Shown: positions 40,782 to 51,145 of the stretch, in pieces
Numbering within the stretch: the first letter of the stretch is position 1
How the letters are laid out: each line of letters begins with the position of its first letter
Assembly (NCBI GenBank): GCA_030586155.1
Contig: CP130741.1
Location: 1,854,680-1,918,679, forward strand
Source: Eubacteriaceae bacterium ES3
Lineage (GTDB): Bacteria > Bacillota > Clostridia > Eubacteriales > Eubacteriaceae
Reading direction: 5' to 3'
Length of the DNA: 64,000 nt
Translations under genes and position numbers: made by a program
Notes under the pieces: generated by a model
What the model was told of the DNA's origin: nothing
The model's database searches: none
What the model saw: only the letters and a program-made list of their open reading frames with translations

Positions 40782-42227
40782 TTATCTAATTTTTTTTTTG
40801 ATTAATTTCAACAATTCAAATACAACTGCATTCTTGGTTAATATACTTAGAAGAAAATATATCGATCCCCCTAATACTACCGATATAAATAATTTTAGAA
40901 TATCACTTAATTGTGTAATTTGAATACTACCGACTACTATCGCCATACCTACTGTTGAGAACGCAATTGATAATAGAAACTTTTTATCTAAATCAATTGA
41001 AATATATCTAGAAGAAAACAAAATTGCCAATAGTGTAACAATCGACTCACTAACAACAGAAGCAAGTGCCGCACCATTTTGTGCAAACTTTTGAATTAAA
41101 AAAGCATTTAGTATAACATTAACAATAGCCCCAAAAATCGTACAAAATAACAATTTTTTCTCTGCACCAAATGTTAGTAAAATTTGTGTTCCAAACAAAT
41201 TACTAAAACCTAATGTGCATATGAGTAAGCTAGCTATTCTAAGTGTAGTAACACCTGGTTCAAATGAACTACCAAAAAGCAACGGCATGATTTGACCAGC
41301 TACTAATAATATACCAATTTCTGAAGGGACAAAAAAATATATCAATATTGACAAAACCTTATTGACGATTTTTGAGCATCCATCAATATTCCCTTGTATA
41401 TTATAATAGCTTAATCTAGGAAGTAATACACCACCTATCGCAGTAATAACGCTAATTAAAATCTTTATTAATTTCATTGCATTTGTGTAATAGCCTACAT
41501 TTTCATCTGAACACAAAATACCAATCATTGTTGTATCAACCATTGTATAAAGTTCAACTGCAATTGCCGAAGCCAACAAAATTAGAACTGGTTTTAAGTG
41601 CTTTTTTAGGTGTACCTCCCGTACAGTTACTTTTACTCCATACTTTCTCAAGTTAATAATATTAAAAAGATTATTCCCACCTATTCCAATGCAATAAATA
41701 GCAGCGTAAGTCGAAATATCATTTTCAGTTCTAACAAATACTAAAATAGAGACTAAAGTAAGAATTTTTACTGCGAAACTACGCTTCGCTATATAACCAT
41801 ATTCTTCAACCCCTTGATACAGCCATTCAACATTAATAAAATTAAATATAATAGCCATTCCTATAATCATATAAAGATTGATATTTCTTTGAAAATATTC
41901 AATTGACATTATCATTAAATAGTAAGCAGTTGTGCATAAAGCTGTTGAGATAAAATTTATTGTAAATAACTCTGTGAATAGTGAATTTGTTAGTTCTTTT
42001 TTGCCTTTTAATTTTGCAATCTCTCTAGTACCATAATTCGGAATACCAAGTGCCGCTATTGTAGTAAAATAGGATACAATATTCTGTGCATATGAAACCT
42101 GGCCAACACCCTGGGCAAATAATACACGTGAAATATAGGTTGCTGTTATTAAAGGAAAAAGCACATTTAACATTCTATATGCAACATTATATATTGAATT
42201 TTTCGCCAATGATTTTTCTATATCCAT
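40782..42227 (-). CDS. Polysaccharide repeat-unit flippase (Wzx-like)
   Basis: A 481-residue membrane protein of the MOP superfamily with about 12 to 14 helices. The N-terminus NSIYNVAYRMLNVLFPLITATYISR is typical of Wzx/RfbX proteins. It would flip lipid-linked repeat units to the outer face for polymerisation by the Wzy-like protein encoded at 43359-44684. It lies in the AT-rich glycan part of the cluster between a glycosyltransferase and glf. The ribosome site is weak. Confidence 0.92.
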   Translation of the reverse strand: MDIEKSLAKNSIYNVAYRMLNVLFPLITATYISRVLFAQGVGQVSYAQNIVSYFTTIAALGIPNYGTREIAKLKGKKELTNSLFTELFTINFISTALCTTAYYLMIMSIEYFQRNINLYMIIGMAIIFNFINVEWLYQGVEEYGYIAKRSFAVKILTLVSILVFVRTENDISTYAAIYCIGIGGNNLFNIINLRKYGVKVTVREVHLKKHLKPVLILLASAIAVELYTMVDTTMIGILCSDENVGYYTNAMKLIKILISVITAIGGVLLPRLSYYNIQGNIDGCSKIVNKVLSILIYFFVPSEIGILLVAGQIMPLLFGSSFEPGVTTLRIASLLICTLGFSNLFGTQILLTFGAEKKLLFCTIFGAIVNVILNAFLIQKFAQNGAALASVVSESIVTLLAILFSSRYISIDLDKKFLLSIAFSTVGMAIVVGSIQITQLSDILKLFISVVLGGSIYFLLSILTKNAVVFELLKLIKKKIR

Positions 42228-42353
42228 ACACTATATTCTTTCTAATATTTCATTTTTCATAGGAGTACGTGGCTCACTTTCAAAGTATCATTCAAATATC
42301 AGACATTAACTCAAACATACCCGTCAAAACTACTATAAACACTTCTTACATCT

Positions 42354-43352
42354 TTACCTCAGAAATATCTTTTCAACATCAGCAATGAAACATTCTTGTT
42401 CTGAAGCAATCATTTTTCTATAATAATCAAAATCGTCAAAATTATATTCATATTTATCAAAACAATCTTTTATACAATTAATAATTTTCATGCCATTTTG
42501 TTTTTTATCTTGAAGTTTATATTTTTCAGGGATAGGGACATCTTTATAAAACTTTGCTGCACCTCTTTCACCTGTTATAACGCAACAACCGCACATTGCA
42601 GCTTCTCTGGGGAATCTATCCTTACCTGGGTGATTTCCAAAATCTATATATACTTTACTGGTTAACAATAAATCTCTGACTTGATGATTGGTTAAATTAA
42701 TCAATGGAACCCAAATAATACTACGATCAAGCCCCATTAAGTAATCTGAGTATTTCTTTCCCTTTTTAGGGTTATACAATACCACATTATTTCTTTCTTT
42801 TGATTTGTCCAACGCTATTTGCAAATAGTCGGAATTGATATAATCGGAAAGATATTCAATATTTGAAAAACCGTTTTTTTGTAAAAAATCAATTGCATAA
42901 TGACTTTGCGCAAAATTGTATTTGATTTTTTTATTTATTTTAGAAACACGGTATTTCCAACGACCATTCTTAATATACCATGCAACCCCTCTCCAACCTA
43001 AGAGTGAATATGCTTTCTTAGGTTCATAAACTTTCTGATAATTATCTACACTTAACCACCATATAGCAACTTCAGCATTTTTAAGCTTGTCCATTAGCTC
43101 AATCTGATGCTCGGATATAACAACCAATATTTTTTTTCTATCCAATAATTCTATGAACTCAACGTAGTCACTTACATATCTTTCATAGTCAGGATTAGTA
43201 GGGTGATCATCCTTAATATTTGTATAAGCAATCTTTGCATTTAACCCAAGCTGATTTAACATAAAAGTTAATTGATGTAAAAGCTCCAAACCGCCAGTTT
43301 TTGAACTAGCCGGACAAACTACGTACACTGAATCATATTTTTTATTAAACAT
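42354..43352 (-). CDS. Predicted glycosyltransferase (GT-B fold)
   Basis: A 332-residue cytoplasmic protein. It opens with VYVVCPASSKTGGLELLHQLTFMLNQLG, as in GT4-like enzymes, and its C-terminal half has SKVYIDFGNHPGKDRFPREAAMCGCCVITG, which fits a nucleotide-sugar site of a GT-B transferase (Arg-Glu-Ala-Ala-x-Cys). No membrane helix is seen. It lies within the exopolysaccharide cluster between the flippase and polymerase genes. Donor and linkage are unknown. Confidence 0.75.
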   Translation of the reverse strand: MFNKKYDSVYVVCPASSKTGGLELLHQLTFMLNQLGLNAKIAYTNIKDDHPTNPDYERYVSDYVEFIELLDRKKILVVISEHQIELMDKLKNAEVAIWWLSVDNYQKVYEPKKAYSLLGWRGVAWYIKNGRWKYRVSKINKKIKYNFAQSHYAIDFLQKNGFSNIEYLSDYINSDYLQIALDKSKERNNVVLYNPKKGKKYSDYLMGLDRSIIWVPLINLTNHQVRDLLLTSKVYIDFGNHPGKDRFPREAAMCGCCVITGERGAAKFYKDVPIPEKYKLQDKKQNGMKIINCIKDCFDKYEYNFDDFDYYRKMIASEQECFIADVEKIFLR

Positions 43353-43358
43353 TTAACA

Positions 43359-44684
43359 CTACACCTCTCGTTTTACAGACTTAAATGCTAAAAATATCAA
43401 CATTAAAAATGCAATTGCATAATATATATTTGAAAATGGAAAACGTATAAACGACCATACTAGACCTTGAAATATAAAACTATATATAGCAGCAGTCTTC
43501 ACATTTGTATATTTTATTGCATCATTATATGAATGTGCCAAATAAACACCATAAAGAAACATTCCTATAAGAATCCCAAACAACCTTCCATCTACATAAA
43601 AAAACCAAAATATACCAACATAAGCGTTTGCCTTTGAAAACGTTGCAGTTATAATCTGCCATTCGCTATCAGTTGCACGTATCAAATCATATACACTTTG
43701 CCAATGTGTTGGAAAATCAATGCCAAACAAATTTTTGAATATATATAAAACAGCAAAACTAAAACCATTTAAAGATGTTTCACCGTATCCAAAAATCCCT
43801 TCTAAATCAGCTCTTTTTGCCCAAATATCAAACATATAAGGTTGCATCGAAAAATACAAATAGAGCTCCTTATATAATGTTTGTCCAGCTCTTGAAACCG
43901 AAAACCATATAAGAAATATTACACCTATAGTTACTGCCCCAAGAATTAGACGTTTTCTTTTTTTCATTTTCGCTACAGATATTTGGGCTTTATTTTTTAA
44001 ACTTACACCAGAGAGGTAATACCCTAACAGCATATATATACACATGTTTACAAGTGATGTTCTTCCACCCTCGCCAATCGAACTCATTACTGCCAGTATT
44101 ACAGCTAGAAAAAAAAGTTTCTTTTCGCGTTTACCAAACCAAAAATCCATAGCCCCTACTACTTGAACAACTGCAGCTCCAGGCACAAGAAAAAGTATAG
44201 ATATTGCATTTAGAAATTTATTTTGATTAAATAGATTATACGCGCTTGTACTATCCTGCACTATACTACGTATTTCAGCTAAGCTTATCCCAGAATACAA
44301 ATAGTAAAAAGTCAATATTACTGAACCCAAATAATATATAATACATAAAATAGCTAGTACATATAGCATTTTATACCTAGGTATATTAATTGAATATGTA
44401 GCTGTATTAAGGTACTGCCTACCTATTTTAAATATCGTCTTATTGCGTTTTCTTCTATAATCCCAAACAAAAAAACCAATATTTATTGCCAAAACACCAC
44501 AAAGAATATACCAATATATACTTTCTGAAGACTTATAAAGTTCGTAGAAATGAAACGATTCCAAGAATAAGATAAAAGCCCAACATACATTAAATATAAG
44601 CAAAGGATGATAGAAATGTTTAGTCCCAAATAATAAATATGTTACTGTTATCGTACAAACTAAAATCGTTATAAATGAGTACAT
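43359..44684 (-). CDS. Oligosaccharide repeat-unit polymerase (Wzy-like)
   Basis: A 441-residue membrane protein with about 10 to 12 helices and one large external loop near residues 270-350 (GYGETSLNGFSFAVLYIFKN, then DFPTHWQSVYDL). This layout and the position among glycosyltransferases fit an O-antigen or exopolysaccharide polymerase. SSIGEGGRTSLVNM resembles the conserved Gly-Arg-Thr block of the oligosaccharide-polymerase (EpsG/Wzy) families. It lies 6 bp upstream of the next gene. Sequence conservation in the family is low, so the call rests on topology and context. Confidence 0.8.
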   Translation of the reverse strand: MYSFITILVCTITVTYLLFGTKHFYHPLLIFNVCWAFILFLESFHFYELYKSSESIYWYILCGVLAINIGFFVWDYRRKRNKTIFKIGRQYLNTATYSINIPRYKMLYVLAILCIIYYLGSVILTFYYLYSGISLAEIRSIVQDSTSAYNLFNQNKFLNAISILFLVPGAAVVQVVGAMDFWFGKREKKLFFLAVILAVMSSIGEGGRTSLVNMCIYMLLGYYLSGVSLKNKAQISVAKMKKRKRLILGAVTIGVIFLIWFSVSRAGQTLYKELYLYFSMQPYMFDIWAKRADLEGIFGYGETSLNGFSFAVLYIFKNLFGIDFPTHWQSVYDLIRATDSEWQIITATFSKANAYVGIFWFFYVDGRLFGILIGMFLYGVYLAHSYNDAIKYTNVKTAAIYSFIFQGLVWSFIRFPFSNIYYAIAFLMLIFLAFKSVKREV

Positions 44685-44734
44685 TCATTTCCCCTTGTTT
44701 TTTCTTTTTTAACTCTTACTATGTTCTGCAATAT

Positions 44735-45622
44735 CTAATCAACTTCATTGTTTAATTTTTTCTTCAACATCAAATTTCTTTTTAAATTCCTATAAACTTT
44801 TGCTGACTCTATTAGTCGTTTATACTTTCTTCGTGTTTTTATATCCGTCGAGCCTTTTACCATATTCGTTGCAATATCTTCTTTATGATATATATAAAGT
44901 TCGCTGCTATATAACATTACAAAGCCATAAAAATCCGCTTGTAGCTTTAAAATATCCTCTTCCCAATAAAGAAAGGTTTCTTCATATAAACCATCAAATT
45001 GACTAATAAACAGAGGTGAAAAAACAAAGCACGCACCATGCAAAATAGTATTTAAAACATCACCAGTACATGATTCGACATGGTATATTTCTTTTACAGA
45101 CTCTATCGCCTTAGACAAAAGAAAATCCATGTGTATATAACTTAAAGCAATTCTTACACGTTTTTTAATTACATATAACATTAATTCTTTATAGTTCCAT
45201 GTTTGTTTACTACCTGGATTTTGATGAAAACCATCTGCAGTCATTATATCAGGGCCTAATACAGAATACTGTTTTTCATCAAACTTTCTAATTATTACCT
45301 CATTAAAGTCCTTTTGTCTCACAATTGTATCATTATTTAATTGAACTATAAAATCCGCTTGGTAAGTACGTTTAGCATAGCAAAATCCAATATTATTCCC
45401 CCTCGCAAATCCGATATTTTCATCGCTGTGCAATAGTATGACTTGTTTATTACACGTGAAAGCTTTTTGAATTTCGAAATAAGATTCATTTGTACTCCCA
45501 TTATCAACAATTATTATTATAGTTTCATGTTCTGATTCTATTGTTGCACTAAGGATAGATTTAGCACATTCAATTGTATCTTTACCCGCTAAATAATGCA
45601 GGATAACATAAGCTAATTTCAT
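44735..45622 (-). CDS. Family 2 glycosyltransferase
   Basis: A 295-residue GT-A enzyme. VDNGSTNESY and LHSDENIGFARGNNIG are donor-site blocks of rhamnosyl- and galactofuranosyl-type transferases, and the metal-binding DxD equivalent is LNNDTIV. GTLHGACF-like TILHGACFVFSPLF and EETFLYWEED form the acceptor side. AGGAGG precedes the ATG. Together with glf, transfer of galactofuranose is a reasonable guess, with rhamnose as the alternative. Confidence 0.88.
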   Translation of the reverse strand: MKLAYVILHYLAGKDTIECAKSILSATIESEHETIIIIVDNGSTNESYFEIQKAFTCNKQVILLHSDENIGFARGNNIGFCYAKRTYQADFIVQLNNDTIVRQKDFNEVIIRKFDEKQYSVLGPDIMTADGFHQNPGSKQTWNYKELMLYVIKKRVRIALSYIHMDFLLSKAIESVKEIYHVESCTGDVLNTILHGACFVFSPLFISQFDGLYEETFLYWEEDILKLQADFYGFVMLYSSELYIYHKEDIATNMVKGSTDIKTRRKYKRLIESAKVYRNLKRNLMLKKKLNNEVD

Positions 45623-45637
45623 AGTCTAACCTCCTAG

Positions 45638-46756
45638 TCATCTTATCGAAATTGCTTCGTTAAAAACACTTTCTATATTCTTCACCATAGCTTCAGCAGA
45701 GAAATTATTACGTTTCTTTTCTTGACCTTTTACTCCCATTTGTTTCCTTTTTCTTTCATCTAACATCAAATCAATTATACGAGTTGCCATCTGATTGGGA
45801 CTTTCGTAATCTACTAGATAACCATCAACACCTTCATCGATGATTTCTACTGGACCACCATGATTAGTTGCAATTACAGGCAAACCAAATTCCATTGCCT
45901 CAATTACAACGAGACCAAACGGTTCAGGCTGTGTAGAAGGTAATACAAACAGATCTAATGAACCATAAAAGCTTGACATATCATTAACTTGACCTAGAAG
46001 AATCACAGTATCTGTTAGTTCTTTTTCTTCAATATATTTGTGTAGATCAACTTTTAAATACTCCTCACCAGAGTAAGCCTCCCCTGCAATCTTAAAAATC
46101 ACATCTGGCATTTTTTCATGTACAATTTCAGCTGCATCAACAAGCAGTTTCTGCCCTTTCCAACGGTTAATACGTCCCGCCATTCCAACAACCAAATAAT
46201 CATGTGGCTGTTGGATTGTGTTTTTCTTCTCTTCAACAGCATTATAAACTACTCTTACACATTTCTGATTTACTTTAAGTGCTATGCCTGTAGATTTACT
46301 ATTAGCTACGATAAGATTCGCATATCGATTCATTATCATTGAAATAACCTTGTTTTCCATGTCATTCTTGATAATCTCTCTAATATGCCAAACACTTTTT
46401 ATTTTGCTATGCTTTGCAACAATTGCGCCAGGCAGTACTACACCCGTATTTGTGTCAACAATATCAATTTTATAAGTCTTTATAAACTTTTTAAGATATT
46501 TGTATGAATTAATAAACTCTTTAAAATACCGCCCCCCACCCTTAATAGAGAAATTATTTCTACGGAGAACAGCTATTTCAAAAATTTCTACCTTGACGCC
46601 TGGAACTTTTTTCATCTCATCAACAAGTTGCCCTGGACAAGGTAGTATTACAAAAATATTAAATTTACTTTTATCGATATACTTAACAATATTTAATAAT
46701 GATCTATCTGATCCATACATCTCAGAACTTGAATGTACAAATAATATATTCTTCAT
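45638..46756 (-). CDS. Family 4 glycosyltransferase
   Basis: A 372-residue GT-B enzyme. The N-terminal half begins ILFVHSSSEMYGSDRSLLNI, and the C-terminal half has the family signature FVLPSTQPEPFGLVVIEAMEFGLPVIATNHGGPVEII with the E-x7-E motif. VGMAGRINRWKGQKLLVDA marks the donor-binding domain. GGAGTATAAAG precedes the ATG. It adds one sugar of the repeat unit on the cytoplasmic side of the membrane. Confidence 0.92.
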   Translation of the reverse strand: MKNILFVHSSSEMYGSDRSLLNIVKYIDKSKFNIFVILPCPGQLVDEMKKVPGVKVEIFEIAVLRRNNFSIKGGGRYFKEFINSYKYLKKFIKTYKIDIVDTNTGVVLPGAIVAKHSKIKSVWHIREIIKNDMENKVISMIMNRYANLIVANSKSTGIALKVNQKCVRVVYNAVEEKKNTIQQPHDYLVVGMAGRINRWKGQKLLVDAAEIVHEKMPDVIFKIAGEAYSGEEYLKVDLHKYIEEKELTDTVILLGQVNDMSSFYGSLDLFVLPSTQPEPFGLVVIEAMEFGLPVIATNHGGPVEIIDEGVDGYLVDYESPNQMATRIIDLMLDERKRKQMGVKGQEKKRNNFSAEAMVKNIESVFNEAISIR

Positions 46757-46788
46757 CTTTATACTCCACTTAGCACCTAATTCAAAGA

Positions 46789-48030
46789 TTAAGATATTTT
46801 AAATAATTTTTCATATTTATCTACTATATATTCCCAACTATACTCTTTGGTAACCCTAGCTTTTGCCTGACCGGCAATATTTTTTATCCTTGAAACATTA
46901 AACATATCCGCCTTTTCTATCAAACTTGATAAGCATCCATTTTTTTTACACCAATAGAGTGCTCCACTTTGGGCAACTTCTCGATTAAATCCAACATCTA
47001 GCAATAAATTTAAATCCGTACTGCCTAACGCCTCAAGTAGTGAAGGATTTGTTCCGCCAACCTCATGTCCATGAAAATAACCATATGCATTTTCTCTTAT
47101 TTTCATCAATAATTCTTGGTCATAAACTGTGCCAACAAATTTTATTCTATTATCGCTTTTAAAGTGCAACCTTTTTTCCAATTGTTCTAAAAATTTAATA
47201 TTAGCATTAGTAATAATTGCAAAATCTTTTTTAGTTTTGGACTTCATAAACTCACTTATCATAATTTCATAGTTATTCTCAGGGACAAATCTACCTACAA
47301 CAAGATAATAATTCTTTGGTGCCAATCCATTTTGCTTGTACCAATTATTTAAGTTTTGATCATCGTCTGATAATATACTTTTTCGTGTTTCTGCACCATA
47401 AGCTATAAATATCGTATTAGGATTACGACATTTAATTCCCTTACCGTCATAACAATCATGGATATACTTCTCAATATTAATAGAGTCACAGATTACAAGG
47501 TCACTGTATTTCACCATCATCTGTTCAGATATCTTCCAATATTTTCTTATCGGTGCAGACCACTTTGCCCTCATCCATTCGTGTCCATCAGGATTTAGAT
47601 AGACTTTGCCACCCAATTTATGTATCTTATGATAATAATGTGAAGCAAATGGACCAATACGACAAGCCATTATATATACTATTGGATATTTGATATTATT
47701 TTCTTTTATATATTTGCAGCAGTTACTTAATGCTGCTACATCATAGTAAATTGCCACCGCAGAGCCAATATTAGGAATTTTTATTTTAAAACAACGAGCA
47801 TTATGGTAGGAAAATTCATTATCAGAAATCCTTGTCACACCGTCAATCTTTGTTTCATCCATTGCACCGTCACCATTAGCTTTACAAGCAACATGATATT
47901 TGATGTTTTTGTTATTTTGATGATATTCTGTTAATTTGTTAATAAATGTTTCATAACCGCCATATGCACCTAAGCTTTTTGCCCCTACCAAAAATACATG
48001 TTGTACATCCTGTTCATGCAGCAAATTCAA
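46789..48030 (-). CDS. Rhamnosyltransferase-like protein (DUF1972 / Cps2T type)
   Basis: A 413-residue GT-B protein. FLVGAKSLGAYGGYETFINKL at the N-terminus and YLNPDGHEWMRAKWS are marks of the DUF1972 group of beta-1,4-rhamnosyltransferases found as the second-sugar enzyme in capsule clusters. The C-terminal domain has YFHGHEVGGTNPSLLEALGS. The start is TTG at 48030 behind GAGGTG. It probably acts right after the priming transferase encoded at 49589. Confidence 0.85.
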   Translation of the reverse strand: MNLLHEQDVQHVFLVGAKSLGAYGGYETFINKLTEYHQNNKNIKYHVACKANGDGAMDETKIDGVTRISDNEFSYHNARCFKIKIPNIGSAVAIYYDVAALSNCCKYIKENNIKYPIVYIMACRIGPFASHYYHKIHKLGGKVYLNPDGHEWMRAKWSAPIRKYWKISEQMMVKYSDLVICDSINIEKYIHDCYDGKGIKCRNPNTIFIAYGAETRKSILSDDDQNLNNWYKQNGLAPKNYYLVVGRFVPENNYEIMISEFMKSKTKKDFAIITNANIKFLEQLEKRLHFKSDNRIKFVGTVYDQELLMKIRENAYGYFHGHEVGGTNPSLLEALGSTDLNLLLDVGFNREVAQSGALYWCKKNGCLSSLIEKADMFNVSRIKNIAGQAKARVTKEYSWEYIVDKYEKLFKIS

Positions 48031-48074
48031 TTTTCACCTCGCCCTCCAATTTATCTTCTTTTACACACGGGATC

Positions 48075-49325
48075 TCAATCTCTCCTGAAAATATCCCTTG
48101 TATAAACCATTTCCTCTACATCCATAATCTCAGAATCATACCTATTTGCAACAATCGCATCCGATCCACGCTTAAATTTCTCAATATCATTTACTACTAA
48201 ACTTCCAAAGAAAGTTTCACCGTCTTGCAGTGATGGCTCATAAATAATTACGGTTGCTCCTTTTGCCCTGATTCTCTTCATAACCCCCTGTACAGAACTC
48301 TGCCTAAAATTATCACTGCTACTCTTCATTGTAAGCCGATATACACCAATGGTAATAGGTCTTTCTTTCTCGGCATTCCAAATACTATTACCTGAATAAG
48401 AATAGTATCCGGCTTTCTTGAGAACTTGATCCGCAATAAAATCTTTTCTGGTTCGGTTACTTTCTACAATCGCCCCAATCAGGTTTTCTGGTATATCTTC
48501 ATAATTTGCCAGCAACTGTTTGGTGTCTTTCGGCAAACAATAACCACCATAACCAAAAGAAGGATTATTATAATGGGTGCCTATCCTATCGTCTAAACAC
48601 ACTCCATTAATAATATTGCTGGTATCCAGCCCTTTCATTTCGGCATAGGTATCCAGCTCATTAAAATAGCTCACACGCAAGGCCAGGTAAGTATTGGCAA
48701 ATAGTTTTACGGCTTCTGCTTCGGTAAAATCCATAAATAAGGTTTCAATATCTTCTTTTATGGCCCCTTCCTGTAATAGACCTGCAAAAGTATGAGCTTC
48801 TTTTAGAAGTCTTTCATCATTCATATCAGTCCCAACAATAATTCGGCTAGGGTATAAATTGTCATAAAGGGCTTTACTCTCTCTAAGAAACTCTGGGCTA
48901 AACAGAATATTTTGTGAACCCGTCTTTTCCCTAATAGATCTTGTATAACCTACCGGAATGGTACTTTTTATAACCATAATTGCATCTGGGTTATATTGCA
49001 TTACCAAATCTATAACAGCTTCTACTGCAGAAGTATCGAAAAAATTCATGTCTGGATCATAATTTGTCGGAGCGGCAATCACTACAAAGTCCGCATTTGT
49101 ATATGCTTCTTCTGCATCAAGAGTTGCCGTCAACTTAAGTTCCTTTTCTGCTAAATACTTTTCAACGTACTCATCCTGAATTGGAGATTTTCTGTTATTT
49201 ATCAGATTAATTTTTTCTTCAATAATATCAACGGCCACCACTTCGTGATATTGAGAAAGCAGTATCGCTATTGATAAACCAACATAGCCTGTACCGGCAA
49301 CAGCAATTTTAAAATCCTTCTTCAT
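48075..49325 (-). CDS. ugd: UDP-glucose 6-dehydrogenase
   Basis: A 416-residue enzyme that oxidises UDP-glucose to UDP-glucuronate with two NAD. The Rossmann motif is [16 protein letters not shown], the catalytic Cys is in [12 protein letters not shown], and [12 protein letters not shown] and [15 protein letters not shown] are further family blocks. It implies an acidic polymer. The ATG at 49325 has GGAG upstream at long spacing; a reading to 49373 would place the start in a terminator. A terminator lies just ahead of it, so expression depends on read-through or a weak local promoter. Confidence 0.95.
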   Translation of the reverse strand: MKKDFKIAVAGTGYVGLSIAILLSQYHEVVAVDIIEEKINLINNRKSPIQDEYVEKYLAEKELKLTATLDAEEAYTNADFVVIAAPTNYDPDMNFFDTSAVEAVIDLVMQYNPDAIMVIKSTIPVGYTRSIREKTGSQNILFSPEFLRESKALYDNLYPSRIIVGTDMNDERLLKEAHTFAGLLQEGAIKEDIETLFMDFTEAEAVKLFANTYLALRVSYFNELDTYAEMKGLDTSNIINGVCLDDRIGTHYNNPSFGYGGYCLPKDTKQLLANYEDIPENLIGAIVESNRTRKDFIADQVLKKAGYYSYSGNSIWNAEKERPITIGVYRLTMKSSSDNFRQSSVQGVMKRIRAKGATVIIYEPSLQDGETFFGSLVVNDIEKFKRGSDAIVANRYDSEIMDVEEMVYTRDIFRRD

Positions 49326-49372
49326 AATTCTAAAGATCTCCTCAACGTAACTCTTATAACCGAAACCAAACA

Positions 49373-49408
49373 CAAAAAATCCGCTACATATTCCTACATA
49401 GCGGATTT
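49373..49408 (-). terminator. Terminator inside the exopolysaccharide cluster
   Basis: On the minus strand AAATCCGCTA and TAGCGGATTT pair across a 12-nt loop and are followed by TTTTGTG. It divides the regulatory and assembly genes from the glycan-building genes. The rest of the gap 49409-49588 contains only a small TTATCGTT-type hairpin at 49440-49463. Confidence 0.8.
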
Positions 49409-49588
49409 CCCCCTCTTCAAAAGCCTTAAAAAGCCTTTCTTATCATCGTTTTTCCAACGATAATCAACCAATCCTATAAATAATCCTTCACACTATGTAA
49501 CTGCGTCTCCCTCACTACTTAATAATGCTGTAACAAGAGAACTATTCAATTGTCTAAATCATTTGTTACATACAAAACTCATTCCCTA

Positions 49589-51004
49589 TTAAACTGCACC
49601 AGACTTATTAAAGACTACCATCACTGTTTTAAAAAGGATCTTAACGTCAGAAGTAAGATTCCAGTCGCTGATATAGCGGGCATCCAATTTTACAATATCT
49701 TCAAAATCGGTAATGTCACTGCGGCCGGAAATCTGCCAGAGGCCGGTAATGCCCGGCTTCATAGCCAGTCGTGATTTATGATGGTAGTCATATTCGTTAA
49801 ATTCATCCTGGGTTGGCGGTCTGGTTCCCACTAGGGACATATCCCCTTTTAACACATTCCACATCTGAGGGAACTCGTCAATCGAGGTGGCCCGAATAAA
49901 ATGACCAATCCCCTTAATAATGCGCGGGTCGTTATCCATTTTAAACATCAGGCCATTCATCTTGTTCTGGGCCATCAGTTCGGCTTTTCGCTTTTCCGCA
50001 TCCATATACATGGACCGGAATTTATAAATTTTAAACTGCCGTCCGTTCATCCCTATCCTGGTCTGGGCGAAAAAGATTGGGCCCGGGCTTTTAATATAAA
50101 TAATCGGTGCAACAAAGACAAACAGGATGCCGGTAATAAACAAGCCCACCAGGCTGCCGCAGATATCAATAACCCGTTTAATGAAAAGCTTGCGGGCGCT
50201 GACCACATTCATCCCACCGGTGACTACTTTATAATTGCCGACGCCTTCAACCACTTCTTTAATCGGGTATTTATTGTGTTTTTCACCCAGGACAAAGTGA
50301 ACCACCGCCCCCATAGAGACACAGGTATCTTCTATGTCCGAAATAAAGTCGTTAAAACCATTGGCACAGATAAAGACTTCGTCGATAACGTTTTCCTTAA
50401 TATAGGCAAAGGCCTCTTCCTTGGTTGCCAGGTTTTCGAAATGGCAGTCCTCCACCGGTTCATCATCCAGCAGAAAGACCTTTTCGAATTCGTAATGGAC
50501 GCATTCATTATTTTTAATGAAATTGCTGACATCCTCAAGCTGGTCCAGTTTGTCACTGTAAGTAAAGACCACCACCTTATTGATCTGACATTTGCTTGCC
50601 GAATGTCTTTTACAGTAGGCCTTGGCAAAATTTCTGAAGGCAAAAGTCATCATGACGGTTAAAACATACATTAAACCAATATACAAACGGGAATAGTCGC
50701 TGGAGGTCTTAATCAGAAAGGTGATAAAGATGGTCAGCACATAAACCGTCGATACCTGAAAAACAACCGATGCGGCCTCGTCGTAATAACCGCGGCAATA
50801 AATGTTTTTGTAGGACTGGTTAAACAGAATAAAAATAAAGAAACTTAAAGACATAATCAGGGCCAGCTGCAGATAGGAATTGTAATTTCTTGCAGTAATG
50901 ATTCCCGCAATAAAGGGCAGCAGAAACGCAAACTGCATACAAATAAAATCGATAATTGTAAACTGATAATGCTTTAACCAGTCATCTTCGTAGATCTTAT
51001 ACAT
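49589..51004 (-). CDS. Polyprenyl glycosylphosphotransferase that primes exopolysaccharide synthesis
   Basis: A 471-residue PHPT-type transferase that would put a sugar phosphate on undecaprenyl phosphate. Four N-terminal helices lie within residues 10-130, followed by a nucleotide-binding-like middle domain, a fifth helix (about 280-305), and the catalytic sugar-transferase domain with FKIYKFRSMYMDAE, TSIDEFPQMWNVLKGDMSLVGTRPP and PGITGLWQISGRSD. GAGGAAC precedes the ATG at 51004. It is the last gene of the promoter-proximal block. Confidence 0.93.
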   Translation of the reverse strand: MYKIYEDDWLKHYQFTIIDFICMQFAFLLPFIAGIITARNYNSYLQLALIMSLSFFIFILFNQSYKNIYCRGYYDEAASVVFQVSTVYVLTIFITFLIKTSSDYSRLYIGLMYVLTVMMTFAFRNFAKAYCKRHSASKCQINKVVVFTYSDKLDQLEDVSNFIKNNECVHYEFEKVFLLDDEPVEDCHFENLATKEEAFAYIKENVIDEVFICANGFNDFISDIEDTCVSMGAVVHFVLGEKHNKYPIKEVVEGVGNYKVVTGGMNVVSARKLFIKRVIDICGSLVGLFITGILFVFVAPIIYIKSPGPIFFAQTRIGMNGRQFKIYKFRSMYMDAEKRKAELMAQNKMNGLMFKMDNDPRIIKGIGHFIRATSIDEFPQMWNVLKGDMSLVGTRPPTQDEFNEYDYHHKSRLAMKPGITGLWQISGRSDITDFEDIVKLDARYISDWNLTSDVKILFKTVMVVFNKSGAV

Positions 51005-51145
51005 TTGGTTCCTCACTTCCAAAACTTATTAATTTACAGACAATCCAACTCACTTTAAATAGGTCATACCATCTACGTCATACAAATATTTTTACTGCAG
51101 GCTTTGCTGCCCACAATTCCCACTTGCCGGCCGATTTAATTATGT

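Noticed and set aside
50332-50643. Open frame of 103 codons within the priming transferase gene
   Set aside because: It overlaps the middle domain of a clear coding region in another frame and has no ribosome site or motif.
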